Assembly (NCBI GenBank): GCA_964519665.1 | Contig: CAZFIV010000007.1 | Span: 1-64,000, forward strand | DNA from: JANQQN01 sp964519665 | GTDB lineage: Bacteria > Myxococcota > Kuafuiibacteriia > Kuafuiibacteriales > Kuafuiibacteriaceae | Reading direction: 5' to 3' | DNA: 64,000 nt | Shown here: positions 1 to 9,146 of the stretch, piece by piece | How the letters are laid out: every line of letters starts with the position of its first letter | How positions within the stretch are numbered: the first letter of the stretch is position 1 | Notes under the pieces: generated by a model | The model's database searches: none | Told to the model about the DNA's origin: nothing | What the model saw: only the letters and a program-made list of their open reading frames with translations | Program-made: the position numbers and the translations under genes

Positions 1-1
1 C

Positions 2-268
2 GAGCTCGCCACCGCCGAGCGCCGAGGCCGACAGCAAGGCCGAGAAGAAGGCCGACAGCAAGGCCGAGAAGAAGGCCGAGAAGAAGGCCGAGAAGAAGGC
101 CGAGAAGAAGGTGTGCGAGAGGAACGACTGATGGCGCTTCGAGCCATCTGCAAGGCCTTTCAAATCGAGCTGACGGACAACCGAGAACAGGCGATCCAAG
201 ATGCCAACCTCGACGAGCTCAACCGGCTCCGCGACCGCATTCTGCGGCTTCACACGTGGCCTAACTGA
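2..268 (+). CDS. C-terminal part of an Rpn/PD-(D/E)XK transposase-like nuclease family protein (5' end outside window)
   Basis: An open frame enters from the left edge and ends at TGA 266-268 (88 residues visible). It begins with tandem GREEG/GRQQG repeats (residues about 9-37), followed by a short helical tail ending HTWPN. A charged GRxEG repeat linker followed by a small helical domain is the usual C-terminal end of Rpn-family (recombination-promoting nuclease, formerly transposase_31/DUF4351-type) proteins; the catalytic PD-(D/E)XK domain would lie upstream and is not seen. The neighbouring transposase remnant fits a mobile or accessory context. The repeat DNA is a run of 12-15 bp units, so the repeat number may vary. 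An alternative is an unrelated coiled-coil tail. Family assignment is by pattern memory only. Confidence 0.5.
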   Translation, partial: ELATAERRGRQQGREEGRQQGREEGREEGREEGREEGVREERLMALRAICKAFQIELTDNREQAIQDANLDELNRLRDRILRLHTWPN

Positions 269-731
269 CCGGGTGTCGATGGCCACGAAGATCCGGAGGA
301 TCCGATCTCGAACTCGCTGCAGATGATCGACTGGGTCAGAAACTGGCGGTCCGGGTGCTGGGCGGTACGTTTCTGAGGTCGAGGTTTGGTGCCTCGGGAT
401 TGCCGTCCCGAGTCTTTGGAGGCGATCCAAGCAACGGCTATGCCGATTCGCGCCGTGACCGACGGCGGTTGCGAAAATCTGGTTCTCGCGGAGATGAAGC
501 AGAGCTTCGACTCACGACCTTCGGAATCAATGCGTACAAAACATCGTCACATGCGGTGCCCACGTCGGCAATGCGGTCCCATGGCAGTGATTGATTACGC
601 GGCGCATTCGCGTCACCCCGTGTCTTCCGCTCCTCCATGAGCCGTCAGCCCTCCTCTTGTCTGTCCCGATGCGCCATTGGCGACCCTGCCAATTGAAGCC
701 GTTCGTCGCCCGCCGTGTGGGGCCAAATGCG
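269..731. other. Intergenic stretch without recognisable gene; contains a perfect hairpin
   Basis: No convincing coding frame is seen on either strand between the Rpn-like tail and the transposase remnant; the short open frames here overlap each other and resemble nothing known. A perfect inverted repeat (CTCGGGA at 393-399, TCCCGAG at 406-412, six-base loop) is the only clear structure. It could be a terminator stem, although no long T tract follows. Confidence 0.5.
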
Positions 732-1511
732 CTACTCAACCGCTTCGCAGGCTCCGCACCGGCGACCTCGATTGTGTTCAAGCCGGGCGATTCGCGCCGC
801 CAACCGGCCATTGACCAGTTTTTCCGGAATGTCGCTTTCGCGGTCGAAGTACACCTCGTCGGGAGTCCGACCAGCGTGGGCGCGATGTGGCAGCCTCGAG
901 CTATGCTCGTTGACGTAGAGCTCAACCAGTCGTCGGACCGTCTCGATCGTGTCGAGGTTGTGCAGAAAGAGCCAGTTATGTTTCGCCAGACGGAAGAAGG
1001 CCTCGATCATCGAGCTAGACGCGGCAATATCGGTTTGCGCGAGGATTCGCTTCAGGACTCCATCATTGACCAGCTCATCGACCGCCTTGTTGAAGTTCTC
1101 CGTGTCGCCATCGACCATGACCGACTGCGGCGCTTCGACCGGCGCACCATCCGCCGCGTAAGCAGCCTCCAATAAGAGCGCAGCGGTCGTCGCCGGCTCC
1201 GGACTTACGCCCAACCACCAAGCAAGAACGCGGCGACTGTAGTTGTCGATCACGGCACGCAAGTAGACTTTACTTCCATCAACGAGACGGATCACGGTCG
1301 TGTCCGCGTGCCATAGTTCATCCGGCTCGCTCGCGCGAATGCCTTCCTTCGGTGCAACCGGATGGACTCTCTTTCGTGGCCGACGCCATCCACGGTCGCG
1401 AACCGCGAGGTCGCCGAGTGTGTTGTAGGGTATATACGATATATCGTCGTGAGTCCAGGTCAAGCGACGGCAGAGAGGGACGAACAAAGGGACGAACACG
1501 AACTGCAACAT
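732..1511 (-). pseudogene. IS3/IS481-like rve transposase, N-terminally truncated
   Basis: The reverse strand encodes an integrase-core (rve, DDE) domain: WHADTTVI holds the first Asp, MVDGDTENFNK the second, and SSMIEAFFRLAKHN the catalytic Glu. The recognisable family sequence begins only around GWRRPRKRVHP (near position 1410). The upstream helix-turn-helix region expected in IS3 OrfA/OrfB or IS481 transposases is missing, and the frame instead runs into unrelated sequence rich in Val/Phe/Pro up to 1511. I found no terminal inverted repeats. The catalytic triad is intact but the DNA-binding part is lost, so this is probably an inactive remnant at the edge of an acquired segment. Whether it belongs to IS3 or a neighbouring rve family cannot be decided by eye. 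Confidence 0.7.
1437..1446. repeat. AT-rich perfect palindrome CGATATATCG
   Basis: A ten-base perfect palindrome lies in a short AT-rich patch immediately behind the 5' boundary of the transposase remnant. It may be part of an insertion junction or a promoter region. Its function is unknown. Confidence 0.25.
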
Positions 1512-1926
1512 CGTGGTACGAAATGGGACGGATTGGAACGCCCGACCCCAATCATATCAATGATTTACGAGTGATTTCGTTGCCTACGACAACCTTCCCA
1601 ACGTTGCAAGAGCCATTGCGCCTCGGGTGCGTGCCCTGACGGTTCATCCTGCATTGACCTCGGCAGGGGCAGCAGCAGTCCTGCGACTGACGATCGCGAT
1701 GCCCACGGCCTGTAGGAGAGAAGGCCGAGCCTACGCCCATCGCAAACCGACACGCATTTTCGCCTATCGGTCATTGCGGGTATCAGCCCGGTTTGCTCGG
1801 TATCTGGACGAACCGGGCCGCTGGCGCCCGAGGTCGGCCACACCGGGGAGCCCGAGCGACCGCTTGCTGGGTCGCGTCGGCGCCGCTATCGTTCAACACC
1901 AAGCCATTCGCTGGGGGCTCTCACTC
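1512..1926. other. Intergenic stretch upstream of the AraC-type gene
   Basis: The open frame of the AraC gene extends upstream through this stretch to 1627. The extra 100 residues are Arg-rich, unlike family N termini, and precede a much better start at 1927. I regard the stretch as non-coding junction and promoter DNA, with no identifiable promoter boxes. Confidence 0.4.
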
Positions 1927-2991
1927 ATGAGCGCAAAGACCTTCGCGCCGAATGATCCGGCGCTGCCGATGAACTACCCAGGCTTCGTCTTCCGCACGCT
2001 TTGTGCGGACGGTCATGATGCAGAAGCGTTGTTGGCGGGGACCGGTCTGACGCAGGCGCTTCTGCATGATCCCCAATTTCGCACCAGCTTCGCACCGCTC
2101 CGACAGCTCTTCCTCAATGCGATAGATCAGACGGGCAACCCGCATCTCGGGATCGCGCTCGCCCTACGATTTGAGGCGACCTATATCGGCCTGCCAGCCT
2201 ACGCTGCGATGAATGCCGCGCGCTTCAAGGACGCCCTTGGGGTTTTGAGTCGCTTCTTCTTTCTGACCTTTCCAGCCGTAGACTTCAGCTTTTCCGACTG
2301 CGATGCCGACTTAGAACTGGGCGTAGCGGCGGTTCGCCTGCGGCCAAAGTTTCCGTTTGCGGACATTACCTATTTCGGAATGGGTAGCGCCCTGGTCGCG
2401 TGTAATGGTCTGTTCAAGGCGATACTGCGGGCGCCGCAGGTCTCATCGCACGGTGAGATGACGATCTCTGAACCGAAGGGCTGGGCTGAAATCTGCAGGG
2501 AAATCGACTTCCCCATCCGTTTCGAGGCAAGAGAGAACCGGCTGGTATTACCGGCGGAGCTCTTGACCCAGCCTTTGCCGGCCTTCGATCCTATCAATCA
2601 CCTGCGACTTCTTACACTATGCGAAGAGTTGGCTGCCGAAGCAGACTATGAAACGACCCTGCCCAGCCGGGTCCTGAGTTTCCTTGAGAAAAACCGCAAC
2701 GTCACTGCGCCGGTTTCGGAGGCTGCTGCGGCGCTGGGCTATTCCGAACGCGGCCTGCGCCGTCATCTGGAGCGAAGCGGCACGTCGTATCGATATCTGA
2801 CGGAGCAGGTGCGCGAGAGCCGCGCACGGGAATTGCTCGCGGGCACCGCTCAGTCGATTCAGGCCATTGCTCACGCGCTTGGCTACGAGACCCCGTCCAA
2901 TTTTGCACGCAGCTTCAAGCGATGGACCGGAGCCACACCGACGGCGTACCGCGCGGCACGGCAAGGACGTACAGACCCCACGCAGCACTGA
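1927..2991 (+). CDS. AraC-family transcriptional regulator (Arabinose_bd-type N-terminal domain + HTH_18)
   Basis: 354 residues from ATG 1927, chosen because the family-like sequence (MNYPGFVFRTL, then a long all-helical/beta ligand domain) begins there. The N-terminal two thirds match the OruR/AraC 'arabinose-binding domain' regulators. Residues about 250-345 form the double helix-turn-helix (VSEAAAALGYSERGLRRHL, then IQAIAHALGYETPSNFARSF and the WTGATPTAYR end). Such regulators activate adjacent catabolic genes in response to an organic ligand. The sulfatase gene begins about 200 bp downstream on the same strand, so the regulator probably controls the sulfatase/DJ-1 pair. The DNA is less GC-rich than the window average, suggesting transfer together with its neighbours. 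Confidence 0.85.
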   Translation: MSAKTFAPNDPALPMNYPGFVFRTLCADGHDAEALLAGTGLTQALLHDPQFRTSFAPLRQLFLNAIDQTGNPHLGIALALRFEATYIGLPAYAAMNAARFKDALGVLSRFFFLTFPAVDFSFSDCDADLELGVAAVRLRPKFPFADITYFGMGSALVACNGLFKAILRAPQVSSHGEMTISEPKGWAEICREIDFPIRFEARENRLVLPAELLTQPLPAFDPINHLRLLTLCEELAAEADYETTLPSRVLSFLEKNRNVTAPVSEAAAALGYSERGLRRHLERSGTSYRYLTEQVRESRARELLAGTAQSIQAIAHALGYETPSNFARSFKRWTGATPTAYRAARQGRTDPTQH

Positions 2992-3199
2992 CAACGTCTG
3001 TCACAGAATCGCGGATGGCCGAGGCGCTACCGCCGGCCTCAAGCAGGCCACGTGGCGGCGCAGGTGGTTTCACGGGTGTGGTCAAAACGGAATGCTGTTT
3101 GGCCTCGGCGGAGCTTTCGCGAATCAACGCGTGCACTACAAGCACAGCCTGAATGGCCAATGCTGGCCGTACGTCCGCTTTGCCACGAGGGCCGATCCG

Positions 3200-4978
3200 A
3201 TGCGAAGCTCATATTACCCGCTCCTTGCCACTGCCTTGCTGTCTACTCTGACCGCGACGCCCGCCCTTGCTCAGGGCAGCCGACCGAATATCCTACTGGT
3301 TCTGTTCGACGATGTCGGCTTCTCAGACTTCGGCGCGTACGGTGGCTACGCCCGGACCCCGAACATTGACGCCCTGGCGAAGAATGGCGCGATGCTGTCG
3401 CGCTTCTACTCCTCGCCGTTTTGCGGCCCGAGCCGGGCGATGCTGATGACGGGCATGGACAACCACCAAGTCGGCATGGGCACTTTGGTGGAGACGGTGA
3501 CGCCCAAGATGCAGGAATCCGCCGGCTATTCCATGAGATGGAAGGACGACCAGAAGACGATAGCTTCGCTGCTTTCGGACGCGGACTATCAGACCTTTGT
3601 CACCGGCAAATGGGGCATTGGGGAGACGGGCGCGAACCTGCCCGATAGGTTCGGGTTCGACCGGTCTTACGTGATGGACGCCACCGGCGGCAGCAACTAT
3701 GACGCCCGCCCCTACCTTCCCGGCTATAACAATGTGAGCTGGTTCGAGGACGGTGAGCCGACCACCTTGCCGGAGGATTACTATTCCTCGCGCTCGCTCG
3801 TCGATAAGCTCATCAAGTATATCGAGGAGAGTGACCCCAACAAACCCTTTTTCGGGTTCCTGTCGCTCCAGGCCGTGCATATCCCGGTCCAAGCACCGAA
3901 GTCCTATATCGACGGTTATGACGGCGTCTTTGACGCAGGCTGGGATGTGATGCGCGATGAAAAACTGCAGCGCACCATCGCTCTGGGCCTCGTGCCCAGC
4001 ACCACAAAGCTCTCCCCAGCGCCAGAAACGCATCGCGCCTGGGAGAACTTATCTCCAGAAGACAAGGCCACTTCGGCCAGAGAAATGCAGGTAAACGCCG
4101 GCATGCTAGAGGCCGCGGATGCGAATATCGGCCGCCTCCTGGACCATCTCGAGGCCCGTGGCGTGCTGGAAAATACGATTGTCATCATCACCTCGGACAA
4201 CGGCGCCGAAAGCGCCGAGACCGAGTTCCAGGGGGCGCTGAAAACGGCCTTCTTGGAGGGCGTCAAGCTCATCGAGGGCCTCGACACCTCCTACGACAAC
4301 CTGGGCCAGCCCGGCAGCCTGACGGCTATCGGGCCGGAATGGGCGGCGGTCTCCTCGGCGCCCTTCGACCTGTACAAATTCTACGCCAGCGAGGGCGGAC
4401 TACGAGTGCCCCTGGTGATTGCTGGCCCCGGAATCACAGCCTCTGGAACCATCCACGCCCCGATTCACGTGGCCGACTTAGTCCCGACGCTGCTGGACGC
4501 GGTCGACGTTTCTTACGACGCCGAGAGCTTCTACGGACGCAGCGCCGTACCAGTCCTCACCGGTGTGGCTGAAACGAGCTACTCCGACGAGGATAGCTTC
4601 GGTTTTGAGGTCAGCGGCAACGCCGCGCTCTATCGCGGGAACTGGAAAATTACCCGGTTGTCCGCACCACTCGGCGACAGCGAGTGGCGTTTGTACAACC
4701 TGTCGACCGATCCTGGTGAGACAACGGACCTGTCCGCCCAAAACCCCAGACTGTTTGAGGAGATGAAAGCCGAGTACCAATCCTACTCCCAAACGGTCGG
4801 CGTTGTTGAACTGGGCCCCGATGAATCAGCGTTTAAGCAGCTATTCATCAACGTCGCGAAGAAGTCTCTGCATAAGTACTGGCCATACCTGGTTGTCGTC
4901 GTGATTGTGCTAGTCTTTGCAGTCTATTTCGCCGTTCGCTTCGCTAGAAGACTCATCCGTCGCGCGACAACAGCCTAA
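3200..4978 (+). CDS. Exported, C-terminally membrane-anchored arylsulfatase (type I sulfatase)
   Basis: 592 residues from ATG 3200, preceded by a GAGGG ribosome-binding site. A Sec signal peptide (about 1-25, ending TPALAQ) leads into the sulfatase fold: NILLVLFDDVGFSDFGAYGG (metal-binding Asp pair), then CGPSRAMLMTG with Cys75 in the C-x-P-S-R motif that formylglycine-generating enzyme modifies, and ITSDNGAES later. Residues about 560-583 are a hydrophobic helix followed by Arg-rich sequence, unusual for soluble periplasmic sulfatases. The catalytic domain should therefore face the periplasm or exterior on a C-terminal tether. The enzyme would hydrolyse sulfate esters; the substrate is unknown. 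No maturase (FGE or anSME) gene is nearby. The DJ-1-like gene follows after 44 bp, probably in the same transcript. Confidence 0.9.
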   Translation: MRSSYYPLLATALLSTLTATPALAQGSRPNILLVLFDDVGFSDFGAYGGYARTPNIDALAKNGAMLSRFYSSPFCGPSRAMLMTGMDNHQVGMGTLVETVTPKMQESAGYSMRWKDDQKTIASLLSDADYQTFVTGKWGIGETGANLPDRFGFDRSYVMDATGGSNYDARPYLPGYNNVSWFEDGEPTTLPEDYYSSRSLVDKLIKYIEESDPNKPFFGFLSLQAVHIPVQAPKSYIDGYDGVFDAGWDVMRDEKLQRTIALGLVPSTTKLSPAPETHRAWENLSPEDKATSAREMQVNAGMLEAADANIGRLLDHLEARGVLENTIVIITSDNGAESAETEFQGALKTAFLEGVKLIEGLDTSYDNLGQPGSLTAIGPEWAAVSSAPFDLYKFYASEGGLRVPLVIAGPGITASGTIHAPIHVADLVPTLLDAVDVSYDAESFYGRSAVPVLTGVAETSYSDEDSFGFEVSGNAALYRGNWKITRLSAPLGDSEWRLYNLSTDPGETTDLSAQNPRLFEEMKAEYQSYSQTVGVVELGPDESAFKQLFINVAKKSLHKYWPYLVVVVIVLVFAVYFAVRFARRLIRRATTA

Positions 4979-5022
4979 GCCGCTCAGGTGCCTCTCGATT
5001 CGAAATTTTACAGGAGTACTCA

Positions 5023-5856
5023 ATGAACTGGTTAATTGTCACCGTCGTCGCTATTCCTCTGTTGGCACTCGCCATTTACTTCTACCTACCGAAAATCCTC
5101 CAGGCGATGGGGATCCATCGGCACTACACAATCCCGGACTTCGATCTCAAGGGACGACGGGTTCTCGTCGTGTGCACAAGCCATAACCGAATGGACCCCA
5201 CCAAGAAACCGACGGGCGCCTTCGGTTCCGAATTTACGGTGCCCTACTACGCCTTCATCAATGCCGGCATGGACGTCGATATGGCATCGATCAAGGGCGG
5301 CGAGATTCCTATCCAACCGGGATCCTGGTCCTGGCCGCTGGCGAGCCACGATGACCGCCGCTTCATGGCTGACAGCGACGCGATGCAGAAACTCAAGAAT
5401 TCGAAGGCGATTTCTGACATAGACGCCAACGACTATGACGTTATCTTCATGGCCGGCGGATGGGGCGCGGCCTACGATCTGGCGCAAAGCGAGGCGTTGG
5501 CGGCGGTCGTGACTCAAGCGAATGCATCCGGTAAGCTTCTGGGGTCGGTGTGTCACGGGGCGTTGGGACTTTGCAGTGCCAAAGGCGTTGATGGCGAGCC
5601 GTTGGTGAAGGGCCGCCGCGTGACGGGGGTAACTAACAACCAAATCAACACGTTCGGCATCGCAATTACGCCCAAGCACCCGGAGGAGGAACTTCGCAAG
5701 CTTGGGGCGATCTACGAGTGCCAGCACGCCTGGCGCGACCCATTCGCCACGCACACCACCATCGACGGAAATTTGGTGACGGGACAGAACCAGAATAGCG
5801 GATACGAGACCGCGCACCGAATTCTCGAGAAACTGGCTACGCAGAGAAACGCCTGA
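5023..5856 (+). CDS. Membrane-anchored DJ-1/PfpI (class I glutamine amidotransferase-like) protein
   Basis: 277 residues; ATG 5023 is preceded by AGGAG with good spacing. Residues 1-22 form a single hydrophobic segment (signal anchor), then a DJ-1/PfpI fold: GRRVLVVCTSHNR, YDVIFMAGGWGAAYDL and the nucleophile elbow GSVCHGALG with Cys177. Family members act as glyoxalases/deglycases, chaperones or peptidases; the substrate here is not predictable. The N-terminal anchor is unusual and places the domain at the membrane, like the partner sulfatase. Same strand, 44 bp after the sulfatase, so probably co-transcribed and controlled by the AraC gene. Acidic residues around the Cys pocket were not checked structurally. 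Confidence 0.85.
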   Translation: MNWLIVTVVAIPLLALAIYFYLPKILQAMGIHRHYTIPDFDLKGRRVLVVCTSHNRMDPTKKPTGAFGSEFTVPYYAFINAGMDVDMASIKGGEIPIQPGSWSWPLASHDDRRFMADSDAMQKLKNSKAISDIDANDYDVIFMAGGWGAAYDLAQSEALAAVVTQANASGKLLGSVCHGALGLCSAKGVDGEPLVKGRRVTGVTNNQINTFGIAITPKHPEEELRKLGAIYECQHAWRDPFATHTTIDGNLVTGQNQNSGYETAHRILEKLATQRNA

Positions 5857-6168
5857 CCTCTGAACGAGACGCTAACGTTCTGAACTGCTCGCGACTCGAC
5901 AAGAGGCGCCGCATCCTCACACTGTAGTTTAGTCTTAGAATCGGCATTCGGTCCGCACAGACCGATAAGCTGGAGTTACTGAAACCGACGCGTGCGTCGG
6001 TGAGGACGCCTGCATCGATCATTCGAGAGACGTCGGTGGCCGACAGCCGATGACGCTGTCGAGCGACGCTCACAATCCAACACTTTTGCAGAGTAACCAA
6101 CCGCTGCTAGGGCCGGCAAGTCGGTTCTGTAGGGTTTGCTCCGGGACTGACGGGTGGTCGCCGACCGG
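5857..6168. other. Intergenic region between convergent DJ-1 and gamma-glutamyltransferase genes
   Basis: About 310 bases with no supported gene. Base composition changes here from the AT-richer island on the left to the GC-rich backbone on the right, so this may be the right-hand junction of the acquired segment. No terminal repeats or clear terminator are seen. Confidence 0.4.
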
Positions 6169-7722
6169 CTAGATCTCGTGCGGCCTGCAGGTTGCGCCGC
6201 CGCGGCGCGGATCGCCAAAGCCGGTATCGGCACCCGCTTCTTCGGCCGCGGCGTGGACGCCGCCGAAAAACATGTTCCTTGCGCCGAAGCGGGTCGCTTT
6301 GGACCAACCAGCCTGGAGGGCATTCACGGCCCGCTCGTCCATGTCGGTCGCTTCGAACCACAGGCGATCGCCCTCTACGTGCAGCCGGTCGTCGGTGATG
6401 GCGGCCGGCAGTGGACGGCGGAAGCCGAGGTAGTTGACCAACGCTTGCAGGAGGGCGGAGCGGATTCGGTTCGAGCCTCCCGAGCCTAGGGCGAGGATCG
6501 GGCGTTCGTCTTTAAGGACCACGGTCGGGCACATCATCGTGGTCATCCGGCTCCCCGGTGGTTGGGCGTGAAAGCCGTTCGGATTGATGTCCTCTTCCCC
6601 GAGGAAGTTATTCAGGTGCAGGCCCCAATGGCTGAGCGTATGGCCACAGCCTTCTCCATTGCTCATGGTGAGGGCCGCCGCGCCGCCTTGGCCGTCCAAC
6701 ACGCTGATGTGCGTCGTGCTCCCGCGGGTCGATTTTGCAGGAGGGCCCCCGCGCGTCGCCCAGGCGGCGTCCACGGAGTCGTCGGACAGCAACGAGGCTA
6801 CGAACCCTGGTGCACGCCAACGATCGTAATCGTAGCGACTGCGCACCGAATCCATCGCCCGCAGAGTTTCGGCCAGGTCGGCCCAGTGATGCCCGAACCC
6901 CTGATCCAGCAGCTTTCGCCGCTCCAAGGCCCGCAGCCCGAAGGCGACCAGGACGCCCCCCGACGAAGGGGGCGGGTTCAGCAGGACCGCGTGGCCGGCG
7001 AAGGGCACCCGGATGGGTTCGCGTTCGACGGGCCGCCACTGTGCGAGGTCTTCCTTGGACAGCAGTCCACCCTGCGCCGGCCCGAACGCGGCCAACATGT
7101 CGCTCTCGACCGCACGAATGGTGCCGTCGGGGTCCGAGATCAGGCTCTCGAAGAAGCGAGCCTGCCCAGGGCTCGTGGTCGTCTCCCCGGCGCGGGGGAG
7201 GCGACCATCGATGCCGATCAGGGCCAGCGTCGGCGGTGTGAGGCGAACGATGGGTGACAACAGCTCGCAGGTGTGGGCGTGGCACGCTGAGACTCGATAC
7301 CCATCGCGCGCCAGCGCGATGGCCGGCGCCAGAACGTCGCCCAGCGGGAGCCGGCCGTAGCGCCGATGAGCCTCGAGAAGCCCGCGGAGGGCTCCGGGCA
7401 CCGCCACCGCGGCGCGGCCGACGTGAAACGCCTGCGTCGTCGGTCCGAAATCGATTAGGATCTCATGAAAGTCGAGCTTGTCAGGCTGGCCTCCGAGCCC
7501 GGGAACCCGGGCGAAGAAGTCCAACACCGACCACGGACGATCCGGGGCTCCGTGCAGGAGGACGCCGGCGCCCCCGGCGGACGTCAGAAGCGGTTCACAC
7601 ACCAGGCTCGCGAAGGCCGCCGCGCATACCGCGTCGATCGCATGGCCACCCCCTTTGAGGAGTTGGGCCCCGGCCCGCGCGGTTTGCGGATCGCCCGCTG
7701 CTACTAAACCTCGTGCAGTCAT
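6169..7722 (-). CDS. Gamma-glutamyltranspeptidase-family Ntn hydrolase, cytoplasmic type
   Basis: 517 residues. The N-terminal part matches GGT (GHAIDAVCAAAFASLVCEP, SAGGAG), and the small-subunit start is GSTTHISVLD, where Thr336 is the expected autoprocessing and catalytic nucleophile. LGSGGSNRIRSALLQ near the end is the gamma-glutamyl-binding glycine loop. GGT enzymes transfer or hydrolyse gamma-glutamyl groups of glutathione-like compounds. There is no signal peptide, unlike periplasmic GGTs, so this is more like the cytoplasmic or secondary GGT-like acylase group. The start lies 30 bp behind the methyltransferase stop on the same strand, suggesting one transcript. Confidence 0.85.
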   Translation of the reverse strand: MTARGLVAAGDPQTARAGAQLLKGGGHAIDAVCAAAFASLVCEPLLTSAGGAGVLLHGAPDRPWSVLDFFARVPGLGGQPDKLDFHEILIDFGPTTQAFHVGRAAVAVPGALRGLLEAHRRYGRLPLGDVLAPAIALARDGYRVSACHAHTCELLSPIVRLTPPTLALIGIDGRLPRAGETTTSPGQARFFESLISDPDGTIRAVESDMLAAFGPAQGGLLSKEDLAQWRPVEREPIRVPFAGHAVLLNPPPSSGGVLVAFGLRALERRKLLDQGFGHHWADLAETLRAMDSVRSRYDYDRWRAPGFVASLLSDDSVDAAWATRGGPPAKSTRGSTTHISVLDGQGGAAALTMSNGEGCGHTLSHWGLHLNNFLGEEDINPNGFHAQPPGSRMTTMMCPTVVLKDERPILALGSGGSNRIRSALLQALVNYLGFRRPLPAAITDDRLHVEGDRLWFEATDMDERAVNALQAGWSKATRFGARNMFFGGVHAAAEEAGADTGFGDPRRGGATCRPHEI

Positions 7723-7752
7723 CGGTGTCTCTCAGGCAGGTCTGAAGGCGGG

Positions 7753-8457
7753 TCAGGCCGGTTTCGTGGCGATCATCAAGCCGCGTCCCATTGGACCGGT
7801 CTCTTGGAACTCGAATGACAGGCCGACGCTCCGGCAGGCGGTCTCGTACTCGGCGGAAGTGTACATCCTCAGCTCATGGTGCTCGACGAAGTGTTCGACG
7901 CCGGCGGGGGTGCCCACGAGATAGTGCATATCCATGACCGAACACCGATCGTCGACCTGGCTCGTATTCATGCGGCAGATCTTGAGTTCCGGCTGGTCGA
8001 CCAGGACCGCGTGGACCGTGCCGGCTACGTACTCGCCAGGCTGCAGCCATGGCTCGAGCAACGCGACCCCGCCCGGTTCGAGGTGGCGCTCGATGCAGGC
8101 GAAGGCTTGGGCCAGCCGCTTCTCGGTTCGCAGGTATCCGACCGAGCCGAATAAACAAGCGACCACGTCGAAGCGGCGGCCCAGGTCGAAGGCGGCCATG
8201 TCGCCGAGGTGAAACGGCACCGCGGGGAGGCGCCGTCTCGCCACGTCGATCATGCCCGACGAGACATCGAGCCCTTCGCAGTCGAAGTCCCGAACGAGGT
8301 GTTCGAGGTGAAGGCCGGTTCCGCAGGCCAGGTCGAGGAGCCGTCGGCCGTCCGAACGCTTGTGCGCACGAACGGATTCTATCAACTGGCCGACTTCCGT
8401 CGCGTAGTCCTTCCAGGCGTAAATAGCGTCGTAGTACTGCGTCGAAGCCGAGAACAC
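7753..8457 (-). CDS. Class I SAM-dependent methyltransferase
   Basis: 234 residues from a GTG start at 8457. Motif I is LLDLACGTGLHLEHL, with GLDVSSGMIDVARRR (motif II) and a PFHLGDMAAFDL acidic loop following, the standard Rossmann-like methyltransferase order. The C-terminal half (LEPGGVALLEPWLQPGEY) resembles small-molecule N-methyltransferases such as TDP-amino-sugar or glycine/sarcosine types. No substrate can be assigned. The gene lies 40 bp downstream of the CBS gene and 30 bp upstream of the GGT-like gene on the same strand, so the three may be co-expressed. The closest in-frame alternative starts lack family sequence. Confidence 0.85.
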   Translation of the reverse strand: MFSASTQYYDAIYAWKDYATEVGQLIESVRAHKRSDGRRLLDLACGTGLHLEHLVRDFDCEGLDVSSGMIDVARRRLPAVPFHLGDMAAFDLGRRFDVVACLFGSVGYLRTEKRLAQAFACIERHLEPGGVALLEPWLQPGEYVAGTVHAVLVDQPELKICRMNTSQVDDRCSVMDMHYLVGTPAGVEHFVEHHELRMYTSAEYETACRSVGLSFEFQETGPMGRGLMIATKPA

Positions 8458-8496
8458 GGAGTGTTCATACCAAGATTGTCGGCCTGATGGTCGAAA

Positions 8497-8985
8497 TCAG
8501 ACGTCGGGAGTCACTTGGGCCGGCATGTCCCCGCTGTCGTAGATGGCGCTCAGGTAGAGGGGTTTGGGCCGTTTGTTATCCCGGCGCTTCATGGCCTCGT
8601 ACATCGCCCGCATTAGGTCTCGGCGGCTGAGCTGGCCCAGCAGCCGGCCCTGCTCATCGACCACGGGCAGGCGTCGATAGCCCTTGGTCGTGAACAAATG
8701 CGCGATGGTCAACATGTTTTCGTCGGGTCGCACCGTGAACACTTCGGTGGACATGATGTCGGCAACATCGGGCGGTGAGGTGTTCATCATCGCCGAGTTG
8801 ATGATCTCGTTGGCGCAGTCGAGCTCCGATAGAATCCCGACGAGCTTCCCGTTGGAGTCGACGACGGGAGCACCCGAGATCTTGTTCTTGAGCAGGATCT
8901 CGACGGCCTCCATCACGTTCTTGTTGGGAGGAATGGTGATCAGCTTTCGCTGCATGATATCGGCAGCCTTCGTATTTTCAGGCAT
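8497..8985 (-). CDS. CBS-domain protein (tandem CBS pair)
   Basis: 162 residues. Two CBS motifs: residues about 8-65 (ADIMQRKLITIPPNKNVME, GAPVVDSNGKLVGILSELD) and about 76-130 (VADIMSTEVFTVRPDENM, RRLPVVDEQGRLLGQLSRRD). A tandem pair forms a Bateman module that usually senses adenosine nucleotides. There is no attached catalytic or transport domain, so it is a stand-alone regulator of unknown target. A GGAG ribosome-binding site sits seven bases before the ATG at 8985. It may be the first gene of the CBS-methyltransferase-GGT run. Confidence 0.9.
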   Translation of the reverse strand: MPENTKAADIMQRKLITIPPNKNVMEAVEILLKNKISGAPVVDSNGKLVGILSELDCANEIINSAMMNTSPPDVADIMSTEVFTVRPDENMLTIAHLFTTKGYRRLPVVDEQGRLLGQLSRRDLMRAMYEAMKRRDNKRPKPLYLSAIYDSGDMPAQVTPDV

Positions 8986-9146
8986 GATTATCTCCGCGAT
9001 GATGTGCTCGCGTCTTGCAGCGAACCCTAAAGCACCACCTTACCGCATCCCTTAGACGCGGAGATAGGCCTCCGCCGCATCGCAGGGGCCGCATCCGCGT
9101 TTCGAGCGCAAGAAGGTCCGCTGGTCAGCGAGGGAGCCCCTGAGCC

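Noticed and set aside
6469..6500. GGTTCGA-type tRNA T-loop-like sequences
   Set aside because: They lie inside protein-coding DNA and no acceptor or anticodon stems could be drawn; no tRNA gene found in the window.
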